From contig NC_049979.1 of the NCBI RefSeq assembly GCF_000003815.2, positions 17,220,493 through 17,284,492 of the forward strand: DNA of 64,000 nucleotides, given 5' to 3'. This document shows, piece by piece, positions 28,201-38,761 of this stretch. The notes beneath the pieces were generated by a model. It did not search any database and was not told the DNA's origin. It saw only the letters and a list, made by a program, of their open reading frames with translations. Position 1 is the first letter of the stretch. Every line of letters starts with the position of its first letter. The stretch is from Branchiostoma floridae (lineage: Eukaryota > Chordata > Leptocardii > Amphioxiformes > Branchiostomatidae). A program made the position numbers and the translations under genes.

Positions 28201-31200
28201 TGCCTCTGTGTATGAACGTTTTACATTGTGTCTGGATGTTTGTGTTGTTGTTCATAGTTTCTGGATACAATAGTAGCAGAGTGTAAGGAATTGAGTGGGA
28301 AGATGGTGTCACCCCAAAGGTCAGACTTGTGGGAATTACAGAAAGGAGAGTTCAGAGCCGGTGCAACTACTCATTTATCAGACATGGCAGACATTCCAAG
28401 TCATTGGGTCAGAGGAGCAGGCTACATATTCACAAGGAGGTGTTATTTTGATGTTTGATTACATGTTTTCACAGATACATATTTTCCATATGCTAGACAC
28501 ATTCACTAAAGAATGACAGGAAGGGATCAATGGACACATGTAATGTTAATCCAAAGGTTACAAAATGTATTTGTACACCATAATTAATAAAATACAATCA
28601 AATAACACTATAAACTTTAATATGTGATATCAAATATCACTATAAACTTTAATATGTGATATCAAATAACACTATAAACTTTAATATGTAATATCTTTGA
28701 ACTCTTGTTAAATGTTGCTTTTTGTGAGGCATATCCATTTTATTTATTTATTTGTTCTGCTGTATACATACAGCCAGCAGGGCTGCCCAACTAGCCATAC
28801 TGGCTATTGCCAAGGGCTAACCCAGGGAGAGAAGTTATACATGTTACATGTTACAAATACAATTTGCTGCAATAAACATTGTTAATATAAATCACTAGCA
28901 TTAACTTACATTGTATAAGCAAAACGGTTACAAATTCACATCATATACATTTATATCTGTACACATGGAATAATCACATTAGTTCACAGAGAATGGATCT
29001 CCGAGGGAGAGCCAGGCTTTGGTTTTGAATAGGGGTGGGTACCGGTACAGTGTACCGGTACAAAACCGGTTTTTCTTATTGGACCGGTCCAGAAAAACCG
29101 GACCTGAAAAAGTCAGCTGGACCGGATGTTGAACCTATTAGATAATGAACAGGTTACTTGATCAGGCATTCACCCTTTTTGGCGCTTACCAGTCGAAAAA
29201 CAAGAAATGCTTTTAAAAAAAGCTGTGCCTTGCCGCGTATTTTATGTTATTTTGGTAAGTTAGACTAGATTCTACGCTTAAAAAATCCCGAGTTCCACAT
29301 GTCGCCCCCCTCCCACCAAAGTTCCTACATACGGAAAGCTTTGGTGACTTCTCCAGGTGCCAATCCAGTCCCAAATCTTCTTTCAGACAATACAAGCTCT
29401 ATCAAGGACATTCATAGTCACAAATGTCTTTAAAAGGACTAAATGTACTTACCTGGCTACTAGCCCCCTAGTTGATATTGTTGCTATCTGCACCTGTTAC
29501 GAGGATGAACTGAACTGAACTGAACTGCTATGTGCAAAGAGCGACACCTAGCAACTTCAGTAGGAAATGCAGCAAAAATCCCCGAGTGTACTAGGGGGAT
29601 ATTGGAAATTTACCTCATTATCATAATGTATGTCAGATGAATTATTGGCACATTAAACAGGTTTTGTAAAACGTTTGGACCCACAATGAATATGCATTAT
29701 TTTTGAATACAAAATAAGTTCCTTCTGATGCAATTTGTGATCTTTATATAAACATGGTGAGTTAAAGCGTAGATTTATTACGCTGGACCACATACAGTAA
29801 CATGCGTCTATAAGAGAGTTTTAATACTCGCCTGGAATGTACCATTGTCTAACTAAGCCATGAAACTCGGCAAGGAAAGAATGGCCTTAGGAAGGGGCTT
29901 TGGAAGGGCTGGGTTAACAGGTCCATCCATTGAACCAAGGAGCTTTTATCTGATAAAAGCTCCTTGATTGAACCATGGAAGAAATCCAGCGGAAGGCCTT
30001 GCCGCTGCGCGGCAGGGCAAAAATAACAGGAGCGAAGTAGAGTAAAGTTTATAGTCATTTCTAAGAAAGTTTGCCGTCAATCGCACAGAGGCTATTAGCC
30101 TTGTAGGATTTTGGAACGCCAGTTTGAGTCGAATACTCCACAAAACAGATTTCTTTGTAGTGAAACAGACCACTGTTGTGAGTACAGTCGATTCACAAGT
30201 TTTCAAATACTAGATCAGGTCCAGGTTCAGGTCCGGACCTGGACCTCATCCTTTGGACCTGAACCGGACCTGGACCTGAATTTTCTGTACCGGTACCCAC
30301 CCCTAGTTTTGAAGGATGATAATGTGGTAGCTGTTTGGGTTTCGAGTGGAAGGTTGTTCCATAACTGAGTGGCTCTGACTGAGGAAGAAGGTTTTCTGGG
30401 TTCGTGCAGTTTTGGGAATTGTGAGGAACATCCATCAGGTATCATAACACAGAAAAGGCACTATGACAATCAGTAATCTTAATGTGTGATTATATCTTGT
30501 GCATTCTATGGTCTAATATAAGGAAGGAAATGTCATGCCACATTAGCTTCAGTGCTCCATGTGTCACGGATGTGTGTTCCATGGTATCCCCCATGGGCCA
30601 ATCATCTTTCCACATATATGCCGTGCTCATCTGTTAGCTTGTTATTCGTTTAACATGAGCTTTTTAAAACCCACAATATCTGATTCACAACTTCAGTGAA
30701 ACAACTGTATTTGTGATAGTCTCAACTAGCATGATACCAAATAAAATCTAATGGTTTAGAGTAAACATATCTTTTGAACAAACTTCACAAAAAAGGTCTA
30801 GGATAGATTTTTACTATAGGTTTTAATCAGTTATGATTTCACCAGTTGGTATAGCCTGACTATGATGTTGGTCTGACTATACATTTTACCAAATCAATTT
30901 TGATTGCTGTACATGTATGTGCATGTGATTTGGATATCCAACATAAATAACAAAACAGGGCGTACAAATACATACATTCAGACCAAGCTTACATACTGTA
31001 AATGCATTTCAGTTTGCTTTTGCAGGAATCTAATTTTGCGCCAAAGAGAAAATGGAGTGTTCACAGTGGTTTTGAATCCACAATAGTGCTAGTCATATAC
31101 AGTATATGACTGTACCATTGCCTTTACAGACCCCCAGTCAGAAACCACCTGCTAGCAACTGGGCAGAACAGTCGCTTTCAGTAGTACTGATATGTGATCA

Positions 31201-33313
31201 AATGTCACCAATCGAACGGTTTGTGTTAAATTTAAGCTTTGTTAGAAACAGACATCTCCAAAGCATGATAATATTAAACAAAATAAAGGGTATAGTACAT
31301 ACATGTAGGGCATGGACAGGGGAATAGGTGGACAGAACAGAGAACAAAAATTTTTGTGGAGGTTTTGAGTTTGGTGGTTTTGAGTTTGTGGTGAAGCAAC
31401 CACTGCGAAAACCACCGCAAACATTTCTGCATTTATGGTAATACCTAGTAGTGCCTAATGCTGCTTTCAAACTTGGAGATCAGCTGAGCTGCAGTCAGGT
31501 TATGTGGTGCCATGTTATTAGGTTTTACCCTTCTGACCCAACAGAAGCTTTCCCTTAAAGGCAGCCTATATACACATAGGAGAAGGTGATCAAGGTTATA
31601 ATCCCTGGTACAGCACTTATATCAGCAAGCCTGGTATTCAGGCCACACAGAGATTTAATGACCTAGGTGTAAAAGCCTATGGAGACTAATATCATCAGGA
31701 ACAAAATGGGGATCAGCTGTGGAAGGAGAAAATGTCATGATTATTACTAAGGGAAAGACACAATAGCCAAGGTGCCAAAGGGGCTTCCGAATAGCTACTA
31801 TTGTTACGCTTCGATTAATACTTGTAATTTCTTGTCCTGTAGGGAAGCTGAGAAGAGACAAGCAGCCCTGCAGAAGGTGGAAAACCGTGCTAAGAATGCT
31901 GACAAGGCAGGCGGCGACAGACCGGGGTCCGGTAGAACAGAAATCTCTAGAATTTCGGACACGACAACCAGAACGGAGCAGCTTGCTCAGCAGCGAAGAC
32001 GGGTCAGTTACCGTCATCTTCCAAACCTTATGGCAAGTTGTATACACCCCAGAGTAGGGCCTCATCAGTATTCACCACTAACATTGCAATTGCTTGCTAA
32101 GGCCAGAAATGGATTGTGAAGTACCTAACATTTTGATTCCCTAGGAGTGCCAAAATTGTCACTGACTAGAGGCTCTAACAAAACACATTTGGTTAAAAGC
32201 AGACCATCTGACAATTCTAAAAACCCAGCCATTTCAACCTACTTTAACTGATTATACTAGGAATACATAACTTTATATTTTTCGTCCTGCTTCAAATTTT
32301 GTACAATTAACATGAATTCCAACAATCTGATGTTGTTTTAAAATAACACAATCTTTTATCTCTTTTTCTTCCATTTTGAGATTTTGAAGTGAATTTTTTT
32401 TTTTAAACATCATTTATCTCATACATGCACCAAGATAACATTGGTCTTGTTAACCACTAACCAGATGATAATTTGACTTGTCTCTGCCTTACTGATTCCC
32501 CATCCCGTTTCCTTACAGAGGAGAAACAGGAGACTAGAAGCCCAGCAGGCCAACCACCAGACTGGCTTCATGTTGCCCAAAGTCCCCCAGAGTAACGCCC
32601 TGTCCATCCACAGCACAACCTTCCCTAACAGTTCCTTCCCCACCCACTCCATCGTGCCCAAACTGCCTGTCCCTGGTGCCACCTCCACATCAACGTCAAC
32701 AATGCTCCCTGCCATCATGAGCTCCCATCCACAGCAGAAGGCCAGGAAACCTAAGGTGAGCTTACATTCAGCATGCTGACAGCATGTTTCCTTTTCCTGC
32801 TTCTTTCTTAGCCACCGTTCAGCCTTTCAGACTGTTAACCACAGCAGATTGAGATGCAGAATGTAATTTCTTGAATGTACCAGAAATGCAGCATGAACCA
32901 GGTCACATCATGTTGTATCAGCAGTTAAAGAGTATTGAGACAAATTTGAGCTGAAAGGAAATGACATCAAAGATGATCTAATTGTGATCAAAGCTACTTT
33001 CGAATATCATAGCTGAGTATTTCGATAGTTGCAGAGACAAAAATAAACAGAGAAGGGACATCTAGCTAAATATACATGCGTATGGTAAGTAAATGCCATT
33101 CCTTTTTCAGGAACACAAGTAAGGATAAATGTATGAATAAAAGTCTGAATAAAACCTGCCATTTTGACCCACAAGCTTGTTAGTTTATCTACACAATCTC
33201 TGGTTTTCCTAAGACCCTTTTTTGTACCTCTGCAGAATCACCAGCTGCCTACCAAGAATGTGTTTGGCCACTATCAGCTGCCCTCCATTGACCGGCGGGG
33301 CGCAGGCTTCTAA
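10299..33313 (+). CDS. MOK: MOK protein kinase (MAK/ICK/MOK family)
   Basis: Ser/Thr kinase related to MAP kinases and CDKs; relatives act in cilia. Exons: 10299-10305, 10430-10544, 11953-12042, 12247-12317, (gap)-20372, 20525-20573, 22908-22993, 24428-24520, 24821-24922, 25112-25288, 31843-32002, 32519-32755, 33236-33313. All splice phases agree. Exon 1 gives only ATG CAC A, so the protein starts [15 protein letters not shown], close to the human MOK start. Visible motifs are the glycine loop, ATP lysine K33 (YYACKKMK), [11 protein letters not shown] helix, catalytic [11 protein letters not shown], the TEY activation motif ([15 protein letters not shown]), DLWSAGCVF and [13 protein letters not shown]. 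After the kinase come a charged helix, a Ser/Thr/Pro-rich region and an end [14 protein letters not shown] that resembles the end of human MOK. Estimated length is about 445 residues against 419 in human. About 10 residues of exon 5 are hidden in N. Identity is secure. Confidence 0.95.
12318..20169 (+). other. MOK intron 4, 7.9 kb
   Basis: Intron between the exon ending NIYELIRG and the one interrupted by the gap. Open frames inside it (for example 15489-15899 and 19186-19608) match no family I know and are probably chance. A directly repeated 18-base unit near 14740-14775 is the only local repeat seen. The rest is AT-rich and featureless by eye. Confidence 0.6.
20170..20322. other. Assembly gap (153 N) inside MOK exon 5
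   Basis: The gap removes the 5' splice acceptor and roughly the first ten codons of the exon encoding the helix before the catalytic loop. The surviving right part, 20323-20372, reads [16 protein letters not shown]. The residues lost would fall between LIRG and VKNYM. Confidence 0.95.
25870..25945 (-). repeat. Retroposon-like fragment, copy 1
   Basis: Shares the core GCCGCCCAACTAGCC followed by GGCTAT with the fragment at 28736-28830. Both begin on the plus strand with a run of TTTATT-type repeats, which on the minus strand would be an A-rich tail (AAATAA repeats), as at the 3' end of a SINE or LINE. The family is not identified. Confidence 0.5.
27081..27127 (+). CDS. Possible alternative first exon of MOK
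   Basis: An ATG in a good context (AAGAAGATGGCC) opens 15 codons ([15 protein letters not shown]) and ends at a strong donor, AAAT|GTAAGT, in phase 2. The next real acceptor downstream, MOK exon 11 at 31843, also needs phase 2, so splicing would give a short protein made only of the MOK C-terminal tail. The 250 bp upstream are more GC-rich than the rest of the intron. This is an inference from frame and signals only, with no homology to support the 15 codons. Confidence 0.3.
28599..28694. repeat. 32-bp tandem repeat, three copies
   Basis: Three head-to-tail copies of a 32-bp AT-rich unit start at 28599, 28631 and 28663 (shared core CACTATAAACTTTAATATGT). Copies differ by one or two bases. 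Confidence 0.85.
28736..28830 (-). repeat. Retroposon-like fragment, copy 2
   Basis: T-rich start (TTTATTTATTTATTTG) followed by CAGCCAGCAGGGCTGCC and CAACTAGCC, matching the fragment at 25870-25945 in the same orientation. It is probably the A-tailed 3' end of a minus-strand retroposon. Confidence 0.5.
29030..30305. mobile_element. hAT-like non-autonomous DNA transposon, complete
   Basis: The left end TAGGGGTGGGTACCGGTAC is mirrored at the right end (GTACCGGTACCCACCCCTA), and the element is flanked by a perfect 8-bp duplication GTTTTGAA at 29022-29029 and 30306-30313. An 8-bp duplication and G-rich ends fit the hAT superfamily. Sub-terminal blocks of CCGG/ACCTG repeats occur at both ends. 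At 1276 bp with no long open frame, it encodes no transposase and must have been moved in trans. It contains a short AACTG pentamer array near 29503-29527. A second copy starts at 62734. Confidence 0.9.
29936..29966. mobile_element. Tiny palindromic insertion (31 bp) with 7-bp TSD
   Basis: A near-perfect hairpin (CAAGGAGCTTTTATC, two bases, then its complement) is flanked by ATTGAAC at 29929-29935 and 29967-29973. It sits inside the hAT-like element, so it is younger than that insertion. It belongs with the palindromes at 34891, 38195, 58560 and 59195. Confidence 0.75.
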
Positions 33314-36113
33314 GTTCATCACTAACAGTCCTAGGGTGGGAGGAGCAAGCAGTTGTACAGGCATGGTACCAAGATCATGACTGGACCACCGGGAACTTTC
33401 CCTGTAACAATCCTGATGTTAAGAGTTAATGTTGTCCTAGGATGTTCAAGGATGCCCCTGTTGTCACTTGAACTTAAGTATACTAGGATCATGTTGCTAT
33501 TGTTTTATAACAAGTTGTTGTGTTTTATTACTGAAATGTTTTAAGAGGCTTTTACTTGATATTTTTTAACCAAGTTTTAACATAGAAGTCCAGAATGTTA
33601 TCCGTTTGGCCATTTTAACCACTGGTTAGTTCTACCTCTGATTATGTAAAGACTTTTAATGTGTAATGTCATTTAACTTCAATTCTCATAATTCCACCGG
33701 ATGCCGTGACACCATCACATGAGAAAACATGAATTTAAGCTGATTTAAAGAGATGTACCAATATAGCACCAGTAATCCTGAAGTAGACACGTCAGATATG
33801 CAGGTGTTCAATCTTGAAAAGGCCTCTAAACATTTATTTTCTTATATGTGGCAGTATTAAGGAACCTGGTGGAATTATGAGAGTTGATATTATCTAATCT
33901 GAGACTGTCTTAGTTTCTGATTTTGAACTCAAAATTTTGTGGTTTCTGCTTACTTCCATCTTCACTTCTGAATTGGGGGAAAGATTTCTACTTAACTTCT
34001 ATGGTTTCTTGTTGGTCCAGAATATACCTTCTTGCAATGGTACCAAGCCTGCTTTTGGCATCCAAGTGTGAGAATGGTGATGAGTTATATGTCATCGAGT
34101 GTAAAAAGTAACATATCAAATAGCAGTTCATGTTTATGCTGCTTGATGTTGGTCAGGTAAATTGTACAGGATTTTGAACAAGAAGAAATTTTGACTGCTG
34201 CATTTTTTAATGTACAGAGATTGGAACACTTGAAGTCAGTAAATGGTCTGCAGGGGTGACCATAGTAAATGAAGCAAGGATGTATTGTATATATAGATAG
34301 CCTGTAAAATGTTAAAATCTTACAGATAATGTACCTACTGTCAGAGTATCCATATTTTAGATATAAAATATCATCTTTAAACAAAGTGCCATTGTGAGGA
34401 ATTTGCTGTGAGGTATTTTGAATTTTGTACATGGGCTATTCATTGATAAAATACTCAAGAGCATAAAATGTAAATATGCTGTGTTTTTTGGAGATGTATA
34501 TTTTGCATGTATTTTCATGGCTAGAAGATACTCAATTGCAAGTTCCTAGCCATCAAAGTTGGTAAAAGTTGAACCTTCATACAAGTGAAATGGTATATGA
34601 ATGCTTGTGTGCAAATTTTATAACTGCAGAGAGGCTTGCTCATAGCTTGTCTTAAGTCATAAAAAAATCTAAATGTATACACAGTGCCACCTAGCAGGTC
34701 TCAGAATCAGCACATGTACCTTTGCATATCAAGTCTTGTTTGGTGGTCAGGCACACGTTTCCGTCCAACATTAACATTTTCATAAGCCAATATTGATACC
34801 ATTGCTACAATCTATCTTCAGATGCACTGTTCTGTCTTCTGTGACATAAGCTCAAATAACGTGTTAATGCTTCGCTGTTCTAACAAGTACCAAGGAGGTT
34901 AAAGAATCACTTTCTTTAACCTCCTTGCAAGTACTGTACAATGTACTGTCAATACACGGAGGAAATCAATCCTCTTGCTGTTATGTATGCCAAAAAGGCG
35001 AAGGCAGTCTAGAAAGGAGGGTGACATATCAAATTCTATCTGAAATGCATCAATACATGTACTTTATTTTTTTATGCATCTTGTTATAGGCATGAAACGT
35101 AGTATTGTACTACGTGTTTAATTGCCATAATCATACAAAGCATACAAGTAAGCTAATGGCAACCATATTTTTCTGACATATGTCTGCAGTTCTCACAGTA
35201 TTTACAAGGTGGCCTCGATGGACAGTCACCACCTGTACTGCCACCTGTGCCTGATGTTCAAAGGGTGCTAGCTGCCAATTTTCCTGTGTTCACCTACAGT
35301 AGCACTGCTAGGATTTTGTTAATGATGCTGGATACAATCAAGACATCGGTTTTAAAATGTGCTATTATGTTTTTAACTGTGTGACAATTCCTTTTGTACA
35401 AATGGACAGTGAGTAAATGTTGTTGACGTTGTATGTCAACCTAACAGTGTGACATGTGGTCTCCTGTTTTCTAATTGAATCTCCTGACTACTTGTACCTT
35501 ACAACAACACACAACAATGGGCTGCAGTAAACAGTACAGAACATTTCTAGTTGCCCTACGTGAATCAGATCCTGTCTGTTTTACTTGATTGGTATGTCTT
35601 ATCTGACCAAATTGATACATTTTATCACCTACACCATTACAATTTATGATTTATAATATAACATCTGTTTGGATTACCAGGAGGTAAAAAATAGATCTGT
35701 GCAAAAATCTCACTTAAGATACATTTGACCAAATTTACAAAGTTGATCAAAGACTATAAATACCATTCATTAAAATGTGACAATAAGGGGAATGTATTAC
35801 TTGTAACATAGCTTCCACATTACACTCAAATTGCACAAATTACTTGATAAATTTAAGCCCTTAAAGTCATCTTGTATGTACCCTACAATCTTTTTGTTTA
35901 GAGTCAGTGAATTATAAATTCTTCATTATTGTTTAGCACATTGTAGTAGCAGTTTGGCTACCAATTCTCTATTGGTTATGGCGTTAGGAAGCGGGGCAGA
36001 CGGTAACATTCCTTATCACTCCTTCGCATGCAGTATCCTACAGCAATGTCATTTTATGTCCCTCTTCAGCATTAGGCAACAACAATCATAATCTGTCATA
36101 AATTTAGAATAAA
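33314..36113 (+). other. Presumed MOK 3' UTR and flank
   Basis: No coding exon is supported here. The DNA is AT-rich with scattered stops in all frames. AATAAA at 36108-36113 is the last plus-strand signal before the DNPH1 gene and could end a long 3' UTR; earlier cleavage sites cannot be excluded. A small palindromic insertion lies at 34891-34927. Confidence 0.35.
34891..34927. mobile_element. Tiny palindromic insertion (37 bp) with 7-bp TSD
   Basis: Arms CAAGGAGGTTAAAGA and TCTTTAACCTCCTTG enclose a short loop. The direct repeat CAAGTAC flanks it at 34884-34890 and 34928-34934. It lies in the probable MOK 3' UTR, so a transcript would carry this hairpin. Confidence 0.75.
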
Positions 36114-36291
36114 GCAATCAATCATGGGTAGGGACCATTTAGAAAAAAAGCATTCGTCTTGTTAGCACAAGAATGTGTTCATCATTTGTATTATTTCTTT
36201 TGGTGGGGGAGAGGTACATCAGATGATTTCAGAAAATGGCACAAATCTTGTAGATATTAATAAGTCCAAATCCAACCAGTCATATTTGTTC

Positions 36292-36494
36292 TAACGCTAG
36301 TTCACCTTTATCCGCAGGGTAACCTATATTCGTTGTGTTTACCAACACGGTATTAAAGGATATCAACTGGACGGACGGTGGTTTAAAGTTGTAATAATGT
36401 TGTACATGTAGTTTGAAACTACCATCCGTCGACTGATATCCCTAAATACCCATTTCTGAAAGCAATGGATATGGATAAAGGTGAACTAGCGTTA
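36292..36494. mobile_element. Foldback MITE just downstream of DNPH1
   Basis: The ends TAACGCTAGTTCACCTTT and its reverse complement form terminal inverted repeats of 22 bp. The interior is also roughly self-complementary (GATATCAACTGGACGGACGG against CCATCCGTCGACTGATATC), so the whole 203 bp can fold back. If the outer TA is a target duplication, a mariner-type origin fits, but other readings are possible. It begins only 34 bp after the DNPH1 stop codon. Confidence 0.75.
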
Positions 36495-36527
36495 CAGCTA
36501 ATTAACTGATATGACCTGCCAGTGTTT

Positions 36528-38153
36528 CTACGAGCTGCTAAGGAACTCCTTGAGGATGCCTGGCACCTCTGGTTCCTGGTAATCCTTGACAATGAAGTTC
36601 TTACCATCATGGGCACCTCGGACCATGGCTGACAAACCTGGAACATGATACAGAGAATGAGGGCTGAATGCAGATCTAGCCCATTTAGTGTACTTTCATT
36701 TGATGATGTAGGGCCGCTGTAACCCTTCATAAACAGTCAGGTGCTTGTTTTCTTCTCTGATGTATTTGTACAGATTTTATCAAATCTAAAATCTATAAAC
36801 TGGCAACTTTAAACAGAGTAGTGACATAAAAATGTAACCTCTTCTAACACCCTAGAAGGTTAACTCACTTTGGAGAGCTCAAGGCCCAACCTAATGTCTG
36901 GACTGTCATCAAACACAGCCCTACTCCTAGAGCTGCTAATTTTTCCATACTTCTTCATGGCTACTGTCTAACAACAGAGCCTTATATATCCCTTGCATAG
37001 ATGTGGAGAAAAAAAAGCTATGTAAGGGAACAGACTTACCTTTGCCATCATCAGGCCTGTACAGACACAGAATCCTTTTCTTCCATGCCACTGCTCTCCC
37101 AATCTCATATCCTACTCCAAGTGATGGCTGGGTCACCTCAGCAACCACAACTAAAATTATAACAGGGTACCACAGTGGTAACATTGAAACCTGTGGGCTA
37201 GCTTGTTTCAACAAAGCTATGACCAATGTGGTCTCCCTACCCTGTATAGCATCAGGTAGTAGTATTGTACAAGTCTGAACTTTCAGTTCCAACATGTAGA
37301 AAATAGATCTGAGAAAGATAACCCTCTTTTCTTCTTGAATGCCTAATAACTTTAAGACATCATCATATAGCTGATGATGCAATTTACAAATATCTACCTA
37401 ATATCAAGGAATCAGTTCTTACCATCTGACTCTTCCAGCCATGCCATGTCCTGTGTGTGTATAGCCACATCATCACCTGCAGAGTAGTGATAGAATATCA
37501 AGCCTTTGAAATGTATCATAAATGAGAGTTAACAATTACATATTGAGCAGGAACAAGCACATCACCAGCAGCATCACTTTGCATAATGATGGCGACAGCT
37601 GCTAGATTTTTTCTTATGGTTATTGGCATCCATCTGTCTCTTCAGACAATGGTAGGTAGGCAGTAACTTGCCGTCATGTGTTAAGCAACCTGTTTTTATA
37701 GCCGGCACATGGATTTTTCAGGTGAAGGAGGGGTGTGCACTTCCTTCTCCACCCTCTCATCTACTGACGCAAGAACTGCATGCCACATGTAAGACAGCCC
37801 ATGGCAGATGCAGCTTTGTTGTTCATAGTATCCGTCTTCTATGAGGACTTCCAACTAAGGATGTAAGGGGTTCCTCCTACCCCTGACTCATGTCTGAATG
37901 CTAGATGTTTAATGTTAATTACATGTACTTCAGTTAAAATAAATAAAAATGTTATATATATTTGCCAATACACAGTATATATATTTATTAATATATATTT
38001 GACAATACCTTCAATATGTTTGAGAATGGGCTCTTTAAACCCTACATGTTCAGTCAGGACAGTCCCATAGGCCTTCAGCTGTTCAATGATCCTGCTGTAC
38101 AGTTCTGCATCACCCCGGCCTCCACGGATACTGCCACAGAAGTAGATCTTCAT
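36528..38153 (-). CDS. DNPH1: 2'-deoxynucleoside 5'-phosphate N-hydrolase 1
   Basis: Cleaves the N-glycosidic bond of deoxynucleoside 5'-monophosphates, giving a base and deoxyribose 5-phosphate; a nucleotide-pool cleaning enzyme (Rcl) of the nucleoside deoxyribosyltransferase fold. Exons on the minus strand run 38153-38009, 37476-37423, 37150-37040 and 36637-36528; each junction is phase 1 and the frame is open for 139 codons plus TAG. The start MKIYFCGSIRGG carries the N-terminal nucleotide-binding motif. Expected active-site residues are present: Tyr4, Asp58 (HTQDMAWL), Ser76 and Glu82 (TQPSLGVGYEIGRA). Human DNPH1 is 174 residues, longer at both ends. The ATG at 38153 lies 12 bases after a strong acceptor (CTGTTTTCAG), so a 5' exon exists upstream; an in-frame extension to 38237 would read through that acceptor and is rejected. 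It is convergent with MOK. Confidence 0.95.
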
Positions 38154-38194
38154 GGTGATTGGTGCTGAAAACAGACTATTATTATTACCTGATG

Positions 38195-38214
38195 CAAGGA
38201 GGTTAACCTCCTTG
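38195..38214. mobile_element. Tiny palindromic insertion (20 bp) with 7-bp TSD
   Basis: The perfect palindrome CAAGGAGGTTAACCTCCTTG, with no loop, is flanked by CCTGATG at 38188-38194 and 38215-38221. It is the shortest member of the set and lies in the 5' UTR intron of DNPH1, about 30 bp from the acceptor. Confidence 0.75.
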
Positions 38215-38377
38215 CCTGATGATACCTGATGATTCATAGGTGAAGAACTTCAAGAAGGCACATCGCCTGTAAGGTCACCCTCCAAGTATTATTGGACCTG
38301 AGTCACCTGATACTCTTAGATTAGAACTTTTGAGTTTCTGGTTGAAGTGGTAGGGGCAGTAAAAGCACAATGTGGTA

Positions 38378-38752
38378 TAGCCCAGGCCTGGACGCTATGA
38401 TATATCATGTATCATTGAAACTCTGGACAGAAGCTGAAGAAACCGCAGTGCACGAATGAGCTGCTGAGGGTCACGTCGGGGTCAGGCGGAAGCCACGGAA
38501 CAGACAACAACAATAATCTGCAGAAGATGGCGGCTCTTGTAATAGAGCTTTGTTGTTTCAGGTCCTGCCGTGGATTACCTTTGGGCTTCTGGAGTTTTTT
38601 TTTTCGCCCGCCAAAGAAGGTACGGGAATTGGGAAGGTAGGGAAAGGACGAGTCCGGCCCGACTAGCAAGAATAAAGGCCGGAGGAACAAAAGTTGGATC
38701 CGGGGAACGGGGTGAACCTGGACGCTATATCATAGCGTCCAGGCCTGGGCTA
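38378..38752. mobile_element. 375-bp TIR element with 9-bp TSD
   Basis: The ends begin TAGCCCAGGCCTGGACGC and match as inverted repeats for 27 bp. The direct repeat AATGTGGTA flanks the element at 38369-38377 and 38753-38761. A 9-bp duplication fits a Mutator-like origin; because the last base is shared, an 8-bp hAT reading is also possible. The interior is GC-rich and includes AAGATGGCGGC, which looks like promoter sequence. No transposase is encoded. It lies upstream of DNPH1 and may carry or influence its promoter. Confidence 0.8.
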
Positions 38753-38761
38753 AATGTGGTA

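Larger units (their letters stand above)
25289..31842 (+). other. MOK intron 10, 6.5 kb, repeat-rich
   Basis: Intron separating the last kinase-domain exon from the C-terminal tail exons; both borders are phase 2. It holds two related T-rich repeat fragments, a 3 x 32-bp tandem repeat, a full hAT-like element with a small palindrome nested in it, and a possible alternative first exon at 27081-27127, each listed separately. Confidence 0.7.

Noticed and set aside
36419..36730. Minus-strand open frame over DNPH1 exon 4
   Set aside because: It is in a different frame from the conserved LSAMVRGAHDG reading and extends into the MITE.
38154..38237. N-terminal extension of DNPH1 to a start at 38237
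   Set aside because: It crosses a strong splice acceptor and contains the small palindromic insertion, so it is intron, not coding.
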